A DNA stretch of 64,000 nt from Coffea arabica (taxonomy: Eukaryota; Streptophyta; Magnoliopsida; Gentianales; Rubiaceae): positions 1,364,001-1,428,000 of the forward strand of contig NC_092329.1 of assembly GCF_036785885.1 (NCBI RefSeq), in the 5' to 3' direction. A program made the position numbers and the translations under genes. A model generated the notes under the pieces. It ran no database searches. It was not told the origin of the DNA and worked only from the letters and a program-made list of their open reading frames with translations. This document shows positions 25,434 to 37,970 of the stretch, one piece after another. Each line of letters opens with the position of its first letter. The first letter of the stretch is position 1.

Positions 25434-28400
25434 GGACATGTTCTATAAGCACGAAGATATGGCAAAGATCCTTACAAAAGCATTCCAAAGGTTTGACCTG
25501 AGCAACAAAGAACTGGAAAGAATAGATCTGGATGCAGAGAATGTGCAGATAGGAGTAGAAGAATGCAAGCTGAGCTTAAAAGGAAGAATCATGGGAGAGG
25601 AAATTGCTAATTTCACAGGAGTTAAAAACTACACTCAACAAGTTTAACTTCGAAGAGGAGAAAGCCAAAGAGAAAGCTTTAAATGGAAGACCATGGATCA
25701 TGATAACCAACGGCAGGTTATACAGCAATGAACATTAGGTATAGAGAAGAGCACGGAAGCCTTTCATGTATGTTACATTTGGATACAAGTGTGGATCCTC
25801 TTAATCCACTAGCTAAGCAAAGTGGTAGGGTTCAAGATTGGACAAATGTTTTCGACAGTTAAAGAGGTTATTATCCCACTAGGAGGAGAAAAGGAAGGGA
25901 GACATATGAAACTGTTAGCAAAAATTGACATATCACAGCCTTTGGCGAGAGGAACTACTATCAAATTCAATGGGAAGCCAATATGGATAGAGTTTAGATA
26001 TGGGAAATGCCCTGATTTTGCCATAGATGTGGAATAATAGCTTACTTTCATGCATATGTGAAGGCAAAAAGGAAAAGAAATAGGATAACCAGTCTGCAAA
26101 AGGAAGATGGAGAATAGTGTACAAATGGCCAAGAGATCGTCTAGGAGATTTGTAGATACTATGAACAAACGTTCACCACATCTCAGCAATAGGAAACAGA
26201 ATAAGTGCTAGAAGGGGTACCTGTATCAATTACAAGTAGACTAAATCAAAACTTGATACAACCTGTGGAGGAAAAAAGAAGTTAGAGCAGTTATTTTCTC
26301 CATCCATCCAAATAAAACTCCTGGACCTGATGGTATGACACCTTTGTTTTTTTAAAAAATATTGGCATGTCATTAAAGTTGAAGTGATATCTGCTATTCA
26401 CAGTTTCCTGAATAATGGCCATCTTTTGAAAAACATAAATGAATAGCATAACCCTCATTCCTAAAGTGGAAAATCCAATCTTTTTGTCCAATTATAGGCC
26501 AATTAGTCTTTGCAATGTGTTTTACAGAATCATAGCAAAAATACTAGCCAACAGACTAAAAAGAGTCATTACTCATTACATTAGCCATTCTCAGTCAATT
26601 TTGTTCATAGTAGACAGATTATGGACAATGTCATCCTGGCTCATGAAATCATGCATTTTGTCAAAAGTAAAAGAAAAGAAAATACTACTTTTATGGCCTT
26701 TAAACTAGATACGTCAAAGGTTTATGGCATAGTCAAATGAAAATTTGTGGGTAGAATGATGTTAAAGATAGGATTTTATCCTATTTTTGTAAGATGGATT
26801 ATGAGCTATATGTGTTCAGTGGCCTATTCTTTTAATTTCAATGGGGAAAGGGTAGGTTATGTACATCCTAGTAGGAGTATAAGACAAGGAGACCCTTTAT
26901 CTCCCTATCTCTTTTTGTTTAGTGTTGAAAGACTCTCAAATATAATTAAAAAGGCAATAGCAAATAGACAGATCACAGGTCTCAAATTGAGTAGAAATGG
27001 CCCTGTGTTATCCCATTTATTTGTTTGCTAATGACTCCTTATTCTGTTGCAAAGCACACCCATAGGAAGCCAAAGTCATGCAGGAGATACTCGCAAAATA
27101 TGAGACAACATCAGGCCAATGCATTAACTATGAGAAGTCTGCTGTTTTTTTTAGCAGAAATTGCAACAAACAGTAAAGGAAATAGGTTTGTGAATAGCTT
27201 AACAATATCAATGAAGCAAAGAGTGGAAAGTATTTGGGACTTCCCCTTGCAATAATAGGATCCAAGAAGCAGGTTTTTGCCTACATTATAGATAAAGTAA
27301 GATCCAAAATGCAAGGATAGAAAAACAAGCTGCTCAGCTATGTAAGGAAAGAGGTGCTTCTCAAGTATGTCATTATGGCTTTACCTACTAATACAATGGC
27401 ATGCTGCATGCTACCTAAAGGATTATGTGCATAAATCTGTAGTCGTGCGACAAAGTTTTGGAGAGGATAAGGCGAAGAGGACCAAATGATGCAATGGATA
27501 AGTTGGGAGAAAATCACATAGATAAAGGGAGATGGAGGTCTAGGATTTTACAGATCTAGAACACTTTAATAGTGCTCTATTAGCAAAGAAATTATGGAGA
27601 CTTTTACTCCAATTTGACTTACTGGTGAGCAAAGTGCTGAAAGCAAAGTACAAACTATCACTAATAAATCTGGAGGAAGAAGTCACAAGGAATGCATCTT
27701 GCGTATGGAGAAGTATTTATAGTTCTAGAACTGTTCTTTAGAAAGGTATGTGGAAGAGAGTTGGAGATGGGACCACGATAAATATCTGGAAGGACAAATG
27801 GCTCATGGGAACACCTACAGGGAAAATAGAATCACGAAAACCCTCTAGCTATCAATTGCAAATAGTAGCAGATTTGATCAAAGAACGGGGATGGAGCAAG
27901 GAGCTGGTAGAGGAGACCTCTTAGAAGAAGAAGCTAAATAGATACTGAAGATGCCTCTGAGTATGTTTCCCAGAAAGGATATGGTCTACTAGAAATACTC
28001 AAAATCAGGAACATACATAGTGAAACCTAGATGTGCAATGGAAAAAAAGAAGGTAAGACAGAGGGGGCAGGCAAATCAAGGCATTGAAGGAACCAGCTAT
28101 TCCCAACAAAAGGAAAAAATATGGAAGAGTTTGTGGGGATTGAAGTTGAAGCAAAAGATCAAGCACTTCATATAGAGATGTTTACACAATAGCATTCCTA
28201 TGAATAAATTGGTGCACAGAAGAATAGGAAAAGGGTCTCCATTATGCAAGTGCTATGGGGAAGAGGAAGAAACAGTGGAACATATAATCTTCTTCTGCAG
28301 AAATTATATGAAAAATGGCCTCAATACAATGGGATGGATTACTACAATGGAGAAAAATTTCTAGAGATGGTGAGAAGGTATATTAAATGCTAGGAAAAGA

Positions 28401-28620
28401 CCACAAGGGGAAGATCACATTACACTGACAGCAAACATAATCTGACAAATTTGGAAAGCCAGAAATGCATGCTAGTTCAAAAGAAAATGTAGGGATCATA
28501 TGTCAATCTTAGATCATGCAAAGACAGAGTGGCTAGAGTTTCAAGAAGAGCAATTAGGCAATGATAAAAATCGCAGAACAGGAACAGGTCACCAGATGCA
28601 CAACCACTAGTGAAGATCAC
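25434..28620 (+). pseudogene. Decayed LINE (non-LTR retrotransposon)
   Basis: Remnants appear in LINE order but in broken frames. A DUF4283-like gag segment (25434-26037) is followed by a zinc-knuckle remnant (FCHRCG, about 26015-26033, one frame off). Reverse transcriptase pieces include KTPGPDGMTPLFF (about 26305-26350), SNYRPISLCNVFYR (26439-26540) and SIRQGDPLSPYLF (26747-27028). A zf-RVT segment with HNSIPMNKLVHRR and EETVEHIIFFC lies at about 28130-28300. The catalytic FADD box reads FANDS at about 27019-27034. Many stops and frameshifts are present. Only about 250 bp separate gag from the reverse transcriptase, so the endonuclease domain appears deleted. The element cannot be active. 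Confidence 0.85.
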
Positions 28621-29424
28621 CAGACGAAAGAGTTGTGATGACCAACACGAATGCGGTTGTACCTACTGCATTGGCCGGAGCAGGCTTAGGATTGACATAG
28701 ATAATCCAACCTAAGGAAAAACTTATATATCCAACCTAAGGAAAAACTTTTGGTACAATGTAACTTTTAAGATCAATAACGTTTTGAAAATACATGGAAT
28801 TAATCCCATATGCAATATTAAATCTTCTTAGGCTATCCCGTCCAAATGGACATAGATAATCCACTGGGATTTAGGCTCAATTACCACCTCTCCTCTCATT
28901 ACAACTTTATTATGACCTTATAGAATGAAGTAAAAATGTGCAAAATCCATCACCAAAACTCTGCATAAATGACCATAAATTGATTTCAAAAAATAGTCAA
29001 AAGGTCAAGTAAAGAAGAAAGACAGAGTGTTAATAAGACACATGCAAGGCTAATATTTTGGGCTGTTTGAATAGAATATTATTTGATATATTATTTAAAA
29101 TAATTATTATAGTATTTTTTGTGGTGTGACCGGATTAGAAAATGTATTTACAGCCCTTTTGTGGTGTGAACAGATTAGAAAACGTATCTGTGACCCAATG
29201 CATTACTTATTATCGAACCGAAAGTAAGTAGGGAAAATTGTCTTAAATTTCAATGTTCTTTTGACGTTGATTTTGGACTACAGGAACTGTGCAGGGACGA
29301 GAATCCGCGTTGACTTCCAATTGGTGTTCCTACTTCGAAAGCAGGGGAAGTATATTAAAGAACGCCAAGCCAAGGAAAGGTAGCGAATAAATATTCAAAA
29401 GATTAAATACGACCTTTTCTTCTT
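28621..29424. other. Spacer with short tandem duplications
   Basis: CCAACCTAAGGAAAAACTT occurs twice between 28706 and 28750. A roughly 36-bp unit containing GTGGTGTGA and GATTAGAAAA is duplicated at about 29120-29195. No gene is supported. Confidence 0.5.
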
Positions 29425-31373
29425 GGGTTAATTTCACATACCTCCCTTGAGGTTTTTAACAATTATAGAAAATTCCGCTTAAATTTTAAAAATTACATCT
29501 ACCTCCCCTATTTTTACTATTTAAGTAACATTTGAGGCCCAAAAAGCTATACATTTTCTCAAAATTCCTATAATACCTTTGAGCTATAATTCACAACAAA
29601 AACATAAAGAAAAAAATGGTTTACCGTCTCTATTTTATTTATCTTTTCTTGCTATCACTATTACTTTCCCATCAACATCCAAATCACCATTAAATAAATA
29701 CTAATTTTTGTTTTAATATTTCTCTTTTACCTAAAAATTTCTGGTGCAGACCATTGCATCAACTATAAAATGCTACATTAGATGCCCAAAAAATTACCTA
29801 TAATCTCATATCAATATCAAATTTTACTTAATACACAATAATATTCATCAATATCCCTAAATTTTAATTTTATGGCTGCCACCTTTTTAATACAAAATAA
29901 TATAAACCACCATTGCTAATATCAATATCCAATATTCTTCATTGGCACATAGTTCAAAATCAATCATATTCACTCTATAGAAATAACATTATCAATAATT
30001 GAATATCAAAAATAGAAGCACAATACAGTTATAAATATATGCTAAGAACACTTTTTTTCATGACAACCATAATAGTATAACTTATATTTAGTTCCTATTC
30101 TAGTTCCTGTCAACTTATATTTAGTTCCTATTCCACTTCTTGTCCTTAATTTTTTTTTTTTTTACCATTGTCACTATTTTCACCTCCATTTAGTTTGATA
30201 ATGAAATTAGTACTCAATTTGTCATTTGACAATTTCAATTTGCTAATGCCTATAAAAAATTGGAAACAAAAATGGCTGCAGGAAAACTATTTAATAATAA
30301 TGGAAAATCGAGAATTGGGAATAGATACCAAGATATATAAGTATTGGTGCTTTAGTGTATATAATAATTTTATTAGTGACGATAGTACACATTTGATTGA
30401 TAATAATAAATAAATTAGTTTGAAAGGAAAACAGATGTAAGAGAAAGAGGATAGATAGTTAAATAGGAAAGTTAAGGACTTAAGTGACTAAAAGTTAACG
30501 TTAGGGACTAAACTGATAGTTGGGGTATAGTTTAAGGGGGTAAACTGATAAAAACCTCATTTTATAATTCACGTAAAAAGATATGTTTAGATCCAATTTA
30601 ATTATAAATGGACAAATATACCCATAAATTGCCCTGCTAACTAACTAAAGTTTGGTGAAAAATTTTATGACAAAAATACCCTCTCCTTGTGCTTTAAGTA
30701 TAAAACAAGGATTAGAAAGCTTTTCTCTCCTCTATTTTCTTAAATTGTTTACAAAATTTTTTATTTTGCACAATACCTTGTCAAGACATTGCAAATATGA
30801 TGATATCGAAGTGTGGGATTTCATAATCTGTTTGTACGTCATCAAGCAAAGACAATCTTAGAAGAAAAATTTTATAGTTATTCCATTATAAGGTTTATTT
30901 TTTCTCAAGTGATATGTTACTAAAAAATTTTTTCCTAGTGGTCCTTTTCTTTTCATAAATTTCCAAATTATAAGAACATGCAAGTTTTTCTAGATTGAAG
31001 CAATTCGCACATATTAGCAGGGCAATTTATGGGTATATTTGTCCATTTATAATTAAGTTGGATCTAAACATGTCTTTTTACGTGAATTATAAAACGCCTT
31101 CTCATTTGACCGTTAGTCCAAGGATTTAAATGACTAAAAGTTAACGTTAGGGACTAAACTAATAGTTGGGATATAGTTTAAGGGGGTAAACTGATAAAAA
31201 CCCTAATAAATGAGAGAGTTTTAATATTTGATAGAATTTTTTAATGAGTTGACAATTAATGAAGGGCATTGTTGTCTTTTTATTACATCAAGGAGATTTC
31301 TATAATTACGTAAAGCCCAAGGGAGCCGAGTGAAATTGTTGAAAACCTCAAGAGAGTTTTCTGAAATTATCCC
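29425..31373. mobile_element. Large inverted-repeat element ending 52 bp before cupin B
   Basis: The left end GGGTTAATTTCA faces the right end TGAAATTATCCC, and the pairing continues through CTTGAGGTTTTTAACAATT (left) against the inverse of AATTGTTGAAAACCTCAAG (right). This is the structure of a MULE-like non-autonomous element. The flanks (TTTTCTTCTT and TTTTTCTTTT) are only similar, so the target duplication is not certain. A second repeat structure (30475-31204) is nested inside. No transposase is seen. Confidence 0.6.
30475..31204. repeat. Nested direct repeats flanking an 80-bp inverted-repeat pair
   Basis: An 83-bp block beginning GGACTTAAGTGACTAAAAG (30475-30557) recurs at 31122-31204 in the same orientation. 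Between them, 30560-30635 is the near-perfect reverse complement of 31012-31088 (AATTCACGTAAAAAGA against TCTTTTTACGTGAATT). The pattern suggests an inverted-repeat element plus duplicated flank inserted in an older element. Confidence 0.75.
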
Positions 31374-31425
31374 TTTTTCTTTTGGGGAGTGGGGGTGGGC
31401 GCTGTCGGAGTTGGTTGGTTCATCG

Positions 31426-34400
31426 ATGGCAAGTGTGACGAAGCATATCATACCCCAAATTCTATTGTTCGTTGTTTGCGTCGTGATATTTAATCACACA
31501 GCAAAGATTGAGCAGCAAAAACAGCAGCGGCCGCCTGAGACTGAGGAGACACTGGTAACAGCAGCAAAAAGTGCGACAATGACCACAACTTCTGACCTTG
31601 ATACTGTCCCGGAGGGGTCTGGTGGGGATGTGAAGGAGATATTCGGAGTGAGGATCGAAAGGAACCCTTCTCAATTCAAGCTTGATGAGCTTGGCGTCAC
31701 CTCCTGGCCCACGTACGTTTCTCTCTTTATTCCCTTCAATCCTCCAAGATACATAACTGCAGATACAGTTATGCAGTTGCTCGATTGACCCCTATTGACA
31801 ATAGTTTAAGAACTTGTCCTGCTTCTACCCCTATTGAGATTGTAAGGGTTAGGAATTTTTTTTATTCGAGTTCAATCAACCTAATCTCGTAGATTTCCCC
31901 TTTTTATTTCTCGCAACTGTGAGGGTTCCTTCATTTAAAAAAAAAAAATTTTTCTTTTGTTATTTACGTTTTGCGCTTCTGTGCTGAGCTATTCTTCTGC
32001 TGTTATTATCAATAAGATGGTTCCTTTGGAAACGTATTATTGGTTTTAGTTGTTGGTGGGGTGCGGAGAGATTAGGGAGGAGCTTCTATAAAAATTAAGC
32101 TAAAGCAGACGGGTACAGACATTTTGTGATTCCACTTCTCCGTTCAACTGCGATTCCAATAGCAAACCTGTCTACATACATCCTATCATGTCTGGATTTG
32201 AGTTTCTACTTTCTTCTTGGCACACCACCCTCAGTGTTGATTTTTCACTTTTCGACCAGGTGTTTTGCGTGAGACTGATGTACATTTTTGCAGAAGTTCA
32301 GAGTAAGAGCCTCATTAAGCAATTTGATCTCACTTGGAAGCCTTTGAGCAATACTAGTTATAACTTTTCCTGTTTCTTATATCAGAATAGATATAAAGGT
32401 CCTTTGAGAAGGCCGCCAGACGAGACATGTTAATGGGATAGTGTAGAGTTTCTAGAACAAGAAATTCCAGATAAGAACGGGTAAGGACGAAATTTTCTAT
32501 GGGGCAGAAAAAAATGGCTTCAAATCCGCTAGGGGGGAAATAGGTATTCTTTATGGGGTTCGTGCCAGTGGAGTAGGATGGAATGCAAGAAATCAGGAAT
32601 ATTTATCATTTATGCATGGGGATTGACAATTTGCGGATGACTGAGAAAAAACTTTGCCTATTTTATAGGGAGGGGGTGTCTAAAGAGACTGTATAAGAGC
32701 TGTCAGATATACAGACCGATTAGACCAAAGGGACTATCAGATATGTGGAATAGGATATATTAGGTTATAAAAAATGTTATCTTTGCAACAAAAAAAAAAA
32801 GAAAAGAGAAAGAGCAATTTATGGATTGTCCTATAAAGTTGCTCAACAACCAACCAAAACTTGCCAACTGGATACAACAATATTACCTGTCAAAGTTTGA
32901 AATTCTTTACATTAATAGCAATTACTTCAACATGGATGATTTTTCTTAAAAAATAAAAAAAAGCTTGGTTTACTAAAGCAATTTATCAAGCACTTGATAC
33001 AACAATTTGTCATTTTGGGCATTTTAATTTTTTCTAAAAATGAAAACCATGGATTTTTATACACATACAACACTACATTAACAAAATATTAGAACAAATA
33101 ATTTACAAACTCAGAGAACAGATGACTAATTTTTATTAAAATTGCAACTTTATAAGAAATCATATACACCAGAACTTGGCAAAAACAGCATGAGTTTTGC
33201 AAATACATTCTAAAAAAATTTCATCGCAGATGTGGTGTATTTTTCCAAATCACAAAATCCATTCACAAACAATCTCAAGAGCTTTAGATTTTCTTTCATA
33301 CGTCTTCAATGATTACTTTCTCCCATTCATATGTCTTCAATGATTATGCCCTCCAATTGTAGATTTATGCCTAATTGATGGAAAAGTGAGTGTAATTTGG
33401 TTTTGAATCAAGAAGGTGGAGAATATGCATTGGAAGAATTTCTTTTCCTTTTTTATGATTCCCTTTTGTGCTTGTAAAACATGTCTGAAACTATTAAATA
33501 TGAAATATTGTTGTTTAGGTGCAAATCAAGAAAACTTCCCTTCTGGGTTTTCAGAGGGTGGACGCTATGTGGTGGGGCAGGAGGGAAAGTGGGAAAGAAG
33601 TGAGGTGAAGAATCATATGATTTTTTTGGTTATATAAAATGATAAATATCAAACTGTGTCACTAGACCCATTAATTATCTAGTTCGCAAGTTTTAATTGG
33701 TTATTGTGCAACTTATAGGATAATCCATAAGTTGCTTAATGACCATGCTAAAGCTTGCCGGCCGATGTTGGTGCAACTAAGCTTGGCTCCTATTCTTGTG
33801 CCTAATTCCACTGTATCACAGGCTGATAGAATATGCAGAGGCAGTGGATTGTTCATCAAATTGCAAGGAATAAGCTTAGACATCACTGGAGAAGGTAGTG
33901 GGTGGAGCAAATTGATCTACGAAGGCAACAAAAAAGAACCTAACTAGCTATTTTAGAGGTAGGAGATCATCAATGGGTTAATGTTAAATGACATATTCTT
34001 GAGTGTAAAGCTGTAAACAAATCAAGCCGCTTGTAAACCGGCTTGGTCAAAACTTGACTCAAGTTCGGTCAACATTGAACTCAAGTCGAGTTTGAGCTGA
34101 TCAAGTTGAGCTCGAGCTGAAAAAAAACTCAGCTCATTAGTTCGCGAGCCGCTGGATTATATATATATATATGTTTCCTCTATCCCATTGAAAGTGTCAT
34201 ACTTTCCTTTTTTGGTTGTTCTAAAATATTTGTCATGTTTGACATTTCTAACTATTTTATACTATGAAATTCTCTTATGCCCTTCATTAATGATGCATAA
34301 AGACAAATATGATGAGATTGTTTTCTACTTTGACCAACACATAATTAAGGGCAAAAATGGAACAAAAGAAAAAACTTTTTGGTGGAGTGTACTATGCATA

Positions 34401-36455
34401 AAAAGTACATATCCCCAAACATGACTAAATATATGGGACGGAGGGAGTATATGTTTATTTAGTTTTTATTTTAATAGTGAAATTACATATATATTCTTAA
34501 TACTTTATTATTTGTTAAGAAAAATTTACTTTTTTATTCATTTTTAAAATAAAATAGTTACTTTTTATTTTTTAAAGCTCGAGTAGACTCGAACTCGAAC
34601 TTGATTCTGCTCGAATTTGTGGTTAAGATCAAGCTTGACTAGACTCCTATGCAACTCTACTTGTGTGGTTAACATAACAATTTGCCCAAGTTTGACAATA
34701 TATCTTATATGTGAACTGTGAAATTTTTCATGCTTGAGCAAAAAGTACTCAATATGCAGACAATCGTGCTACATGATGTAAAATATGTGTTATGATCAAC
34801 TGCTTTCTTCTTTTTGCTGGTATATGACATCAGAAAATGTTTCTGTCCGGGTAAAAAGCGTGAAACATTCTGGGACATTGAAAAATATCAGTTTTCGCAA
34901 GTTTGTATAAGTGCACCTTTCTCCACAAATTTGTTGTAAGGTTTTAATTCCTATAGGGCTTCCTTTGCCGGGGACAAAATATTGGTACTGGTGGCAGATG
35001 TTTTTATTTCTTTACCTGGTTTTTGGCTGGTTCATGAATAGAATTGTTTGTAAGATTTCTCCTAGTTATTTCAAGATTGATGCTTCTAAGAGCAAGGAGA
35101 CTCTCCCACTAATGGTCATCTGATTCACAAATGTTAGACTATATAAGACCTTTAAGGCTTGTATACTCCAATGCTTTAGAGCATGAACAGATTGTAAAGC
35201 AACAAATAAAATGAATTACTAGACAATCTATGAAAAGCTAATCGCTATAACCTTTGGCTGTCCCTAATACATATTAATCAGTTTCAGTTTGTCAAGTATG
35301 TGAAGTTTTTCTTGGTTTTAGCACTGATTCATCTAGATTGCGATCCTGGCAGTAGTTAGTGTGTCAGGGCACTTCAATAGCCAAGAGCATGGGTCGACTC
35401 TAAGCATTATTCTGGTCTTTCATGGTAGCGTTTGTTCAACAGCTCATGATATGCAAAGCTATTAACATTTTTCTTTAAACACATTCATACATATGAATAC
35501 ATGTTTACGCACACTACCAAACGCACTTTTATGCATGTATGTCTACGTGCAACATGAGGGATACTAGCCTTTTGACTTAAAAAGCTTTCTGCTCTCATGT
35601 GAACAATAATCTCACCATATATTAGTTATAGTTCTCAAGTCTTTCCATTTTCTTTGTACTGCCATTTTTTCTTTTCTTGTGTTCATCTAGCATAGTGAAT
35701 GTCTATGCAAAAAAATGCCTATCATGGTTTTAGAGTTGGTAAGGAGTTCTGCCCGCATTTTGTTGGCCCATTAAAGAACACTTACCAATGCTATGGTGGA
35801 ATTTTCTGAGTACTTTACTGTTTCAAAAGTATCATGCATAGCCCACGGTTATCAATAGCCAGAGATTATCCTTGACTTGCAGCAAGTTTTGTTTGTCTGC
35901 TATTGTATTCTTAATAGCCAATAGCCTACAATGAAAAAGAAATGAGGAAAGAAGTATAAAGTGAATTTAGAGAGGAGAGTAGTGATTGATTCACATGCCT
36001 TCTCAAAATGTACCTGGTAACAAGCCTTTGGAATTGGTAAATTGACATTCTTTTATTGGTTTTTTTTCCCCTGGGTTGCGGAGACTCTGTCCTCACAGTT
36101 ACCTGGCTAAGGTCCTTAACAGCTCACTAGACCTTGGGGACCTTGTTACGTTTCTACCAAAAAATTTTTTTTTTTGGGAGTTACGTTTCTTCCTGGTCAC
36201 TTCTTTTCCGTGGGCCATTTCTTGCTGAAATCGTACAACATGTGCAGGTGGACCGGGAATCCTAGCCAAATCCCATGGACATTTGATGCAAAGGAGACTA
36301 TGTACTTGTTGGAGGGCAAAGTGAAGGTCTACTGCGATGGCCATGACGACTTTTTCGAAATAGGGGCGGGTGATCTGGTTGAGTTTCCCAAAGGAATGAA
36401 GATCACATGGCATGTCATAGAAGCTGTGAAGAAGCACTACAACTTAGATAAATGA
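31426..36455 (+). CDS. Cupin B: DUF861 (cupin_3) protein with hydrophobic N-terminus, 2 exons
   Basis: A second RmlC-like cupin of the same family as cupin A, with unknown function. Exons are 31426-31712 and 36248-36455; the single 4.5-kb GT-AG intron is in the same place and phase as in cupin A, giving 164 residues. Residues 1-24 hold an uninterrupted hydrophobic stretch (IIPQILLFVVCVVIF), which looks like a signal peptide or membrane anchor. A polar Gln/Glu/Thr-rich linker follows, then the cupin with FGVRIERNPSQFKLDELGV, WTGNPSQIPWTF, KETMYLLEGKVKVY, GAGDLVEFPKGMKITW and KKHYNLDK. The Cys-Pro-Pro of cupin A (WGCPPSKFPWTY) is replaced by TGNPSQ. I chose ATG 31426 because the earlier in-frame ATG (31330) lies inside the upstream transposon. 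The gene is complete. Confidence 0.87.
34006..34659. mobile_element. hAT-type non-autonomous element in the cupin B intron
   Basis: Ends TAAAGCTG and, inverted, TAGAGTTG are short imperfect inverted repeats. Flanks CTTGAGTG (33998-34005) and CTTGTGTG (34660-34667) give an 8-bp duplication with one mismatch. Both subterminal zones are rich in GAGCTCGAG/CTCGAAC motifs, a familiar plant hAT-derived pattern. A Stowaway-type element is inserted in its middle. Confidence 0.7.
34173..34447. mobile_element. Stowaway-type MITE nested in the hAT-type element
   Basis: The right end GGGACGGAGGGAG followed by TA faces the degenerate left end CCTCTATCCC next to a TA-rich run. Its interior shares AAGTGTCAT and CATGTTTGACA-type blocks with the element at 10963-11224. 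Confidence 0.7.
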
Positions 36456-37970
36456 TGCTTGTACATCGTGGCAGGAATAAGCATTATCCGCCATGATTGA
36501 GTCCCGTATGTTTGTTGGCAATTCTATATTTGTCTTGGAATAATTCTAAAATTGTAGTAATAATTGGATCGCTCTGATTGGATTAGAGTCACTTGACGAC
36601 TAAATCCACTACCGTCCTTATCTAATGACTCTGTCTCCAATTGAAAATCGATATGAATGCCAATCCTCCCATGAGTGGAGCCTTCACGACGACGGAGGGT
36701 CAAGTTAAAGCTGGGATGAGTGCAGCCTTATCAACACAGGATATTATACTCTGCAGGGCAAGATTTCACAAGATTAGTGTGATGTTCTGGTCGAAAATGA
36801 AGCTGTAATTTCACAAGAGAAATGGTGCATTAAGTTGGTTCGGACCAGAGCTAAATAGGCGGCGTTAACTAGAATCCTCAATGGTTCATTGTAGAGTCAG
36901 TATACTGAAAAAGATGTGTAGAGTTCTTACATTGATTTAATTTTTTAAAGATGATGGACTAAATTGATAGACGATGATATATATACTAATGAAGGTTAAG
37001 ACTCCGAAGATAAGGGATCAAAATATCATTTTCCAAGTGTTCAAACTTTGGTATCAAGCTTTGCATTTTAGGATTTTTATGATTATGTTTTTCATAATTC
37101 TACAACCACAATCTATCATAATAAATGGGGTAAATCTTTTATATACTATCAATGTACAATTTTTTTTTTCAATTGCAGGTTTAGATTATGTCATATAACA
37201 ACATGAATTTATATTTGAAATTTAAATTATGCATATGTGTCATAAATTCATAGCTGCTAGTGTGAAAAATCACCACACTATCAATGTATAAAAAGTTAAA
37301 TTAATCCTAATAAATATGCAAGCAATAATTTCTCCTTCTATATTTCAAAAATTTGTAAAATTGCAAATCTTCGTACTGTATCATATATCATTATAGAAGA
37401 AAAGATGGGTGGTGCACCTCCAGTTTCTCATTAATTATCCATTTATTTCTATCTGGATTTCAAAACATAGTCTACTTATAGACAAAGATTAATGGAGTTA
37501 AATCCCAGTGTGTTCATCATCACTAGTACCACCAAAGAGTGGACTGTGTTAATTGTGAATGGATTTGACTGCAGGTGCAAGGTTAACAACGTATGATGGT
37601 ATATAATGGCGGATCGTCCCAATTAGTTGGAGACCGGGGATCCTAATCCGAGTAACTTACATGTTTGGTTACACTTGGAACAGAATAACCCTACTAATCC
37701 GTAATTGTCTATGAGGATAAAGAGGAGGAGTCAGTTTCAATCCAGATATTGTGGAACAACAACCAGATATATGATTTCCCGACGCATTTGGTTACCGAAA
37801 TACTACCTATGTTGATACAATTTATAAATTGATCACTCTTTCTGTAATTATTCTAAATTCGTGTACCTTTATATATAGCTGCTGCGTACACATACATTAT
37901 ATAGTTGTCATCTGGGTTTTAGCTGTGTGTGTTTTTATATATATATATATATATATATAGTATAGAGAAG
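36456..37970. other. Spacer between cupin B and fructokinase
   Basis: Contains the cupin B 3' untranslated region and the fructokinase promoter. A (TA)n tract (37936-37959) ends 11 bp before the fructokinase ATG, so it is in the 5' untranslated region or core promoter. No other gene is supported. Confidence 0.5.

Noticed and set aside
33713-33947. Overlapping frames on both strands in the cupin B intron
   Set aside because: No family resemblance and no splice signals tying them to neighbouring exons.
34911-35123. Hydrophobic 70-residue open frame in the cupin B intron
   Set aside because: AT-rich sequence gives Phe/Leu-rich frames by chance; no homologue recognised.
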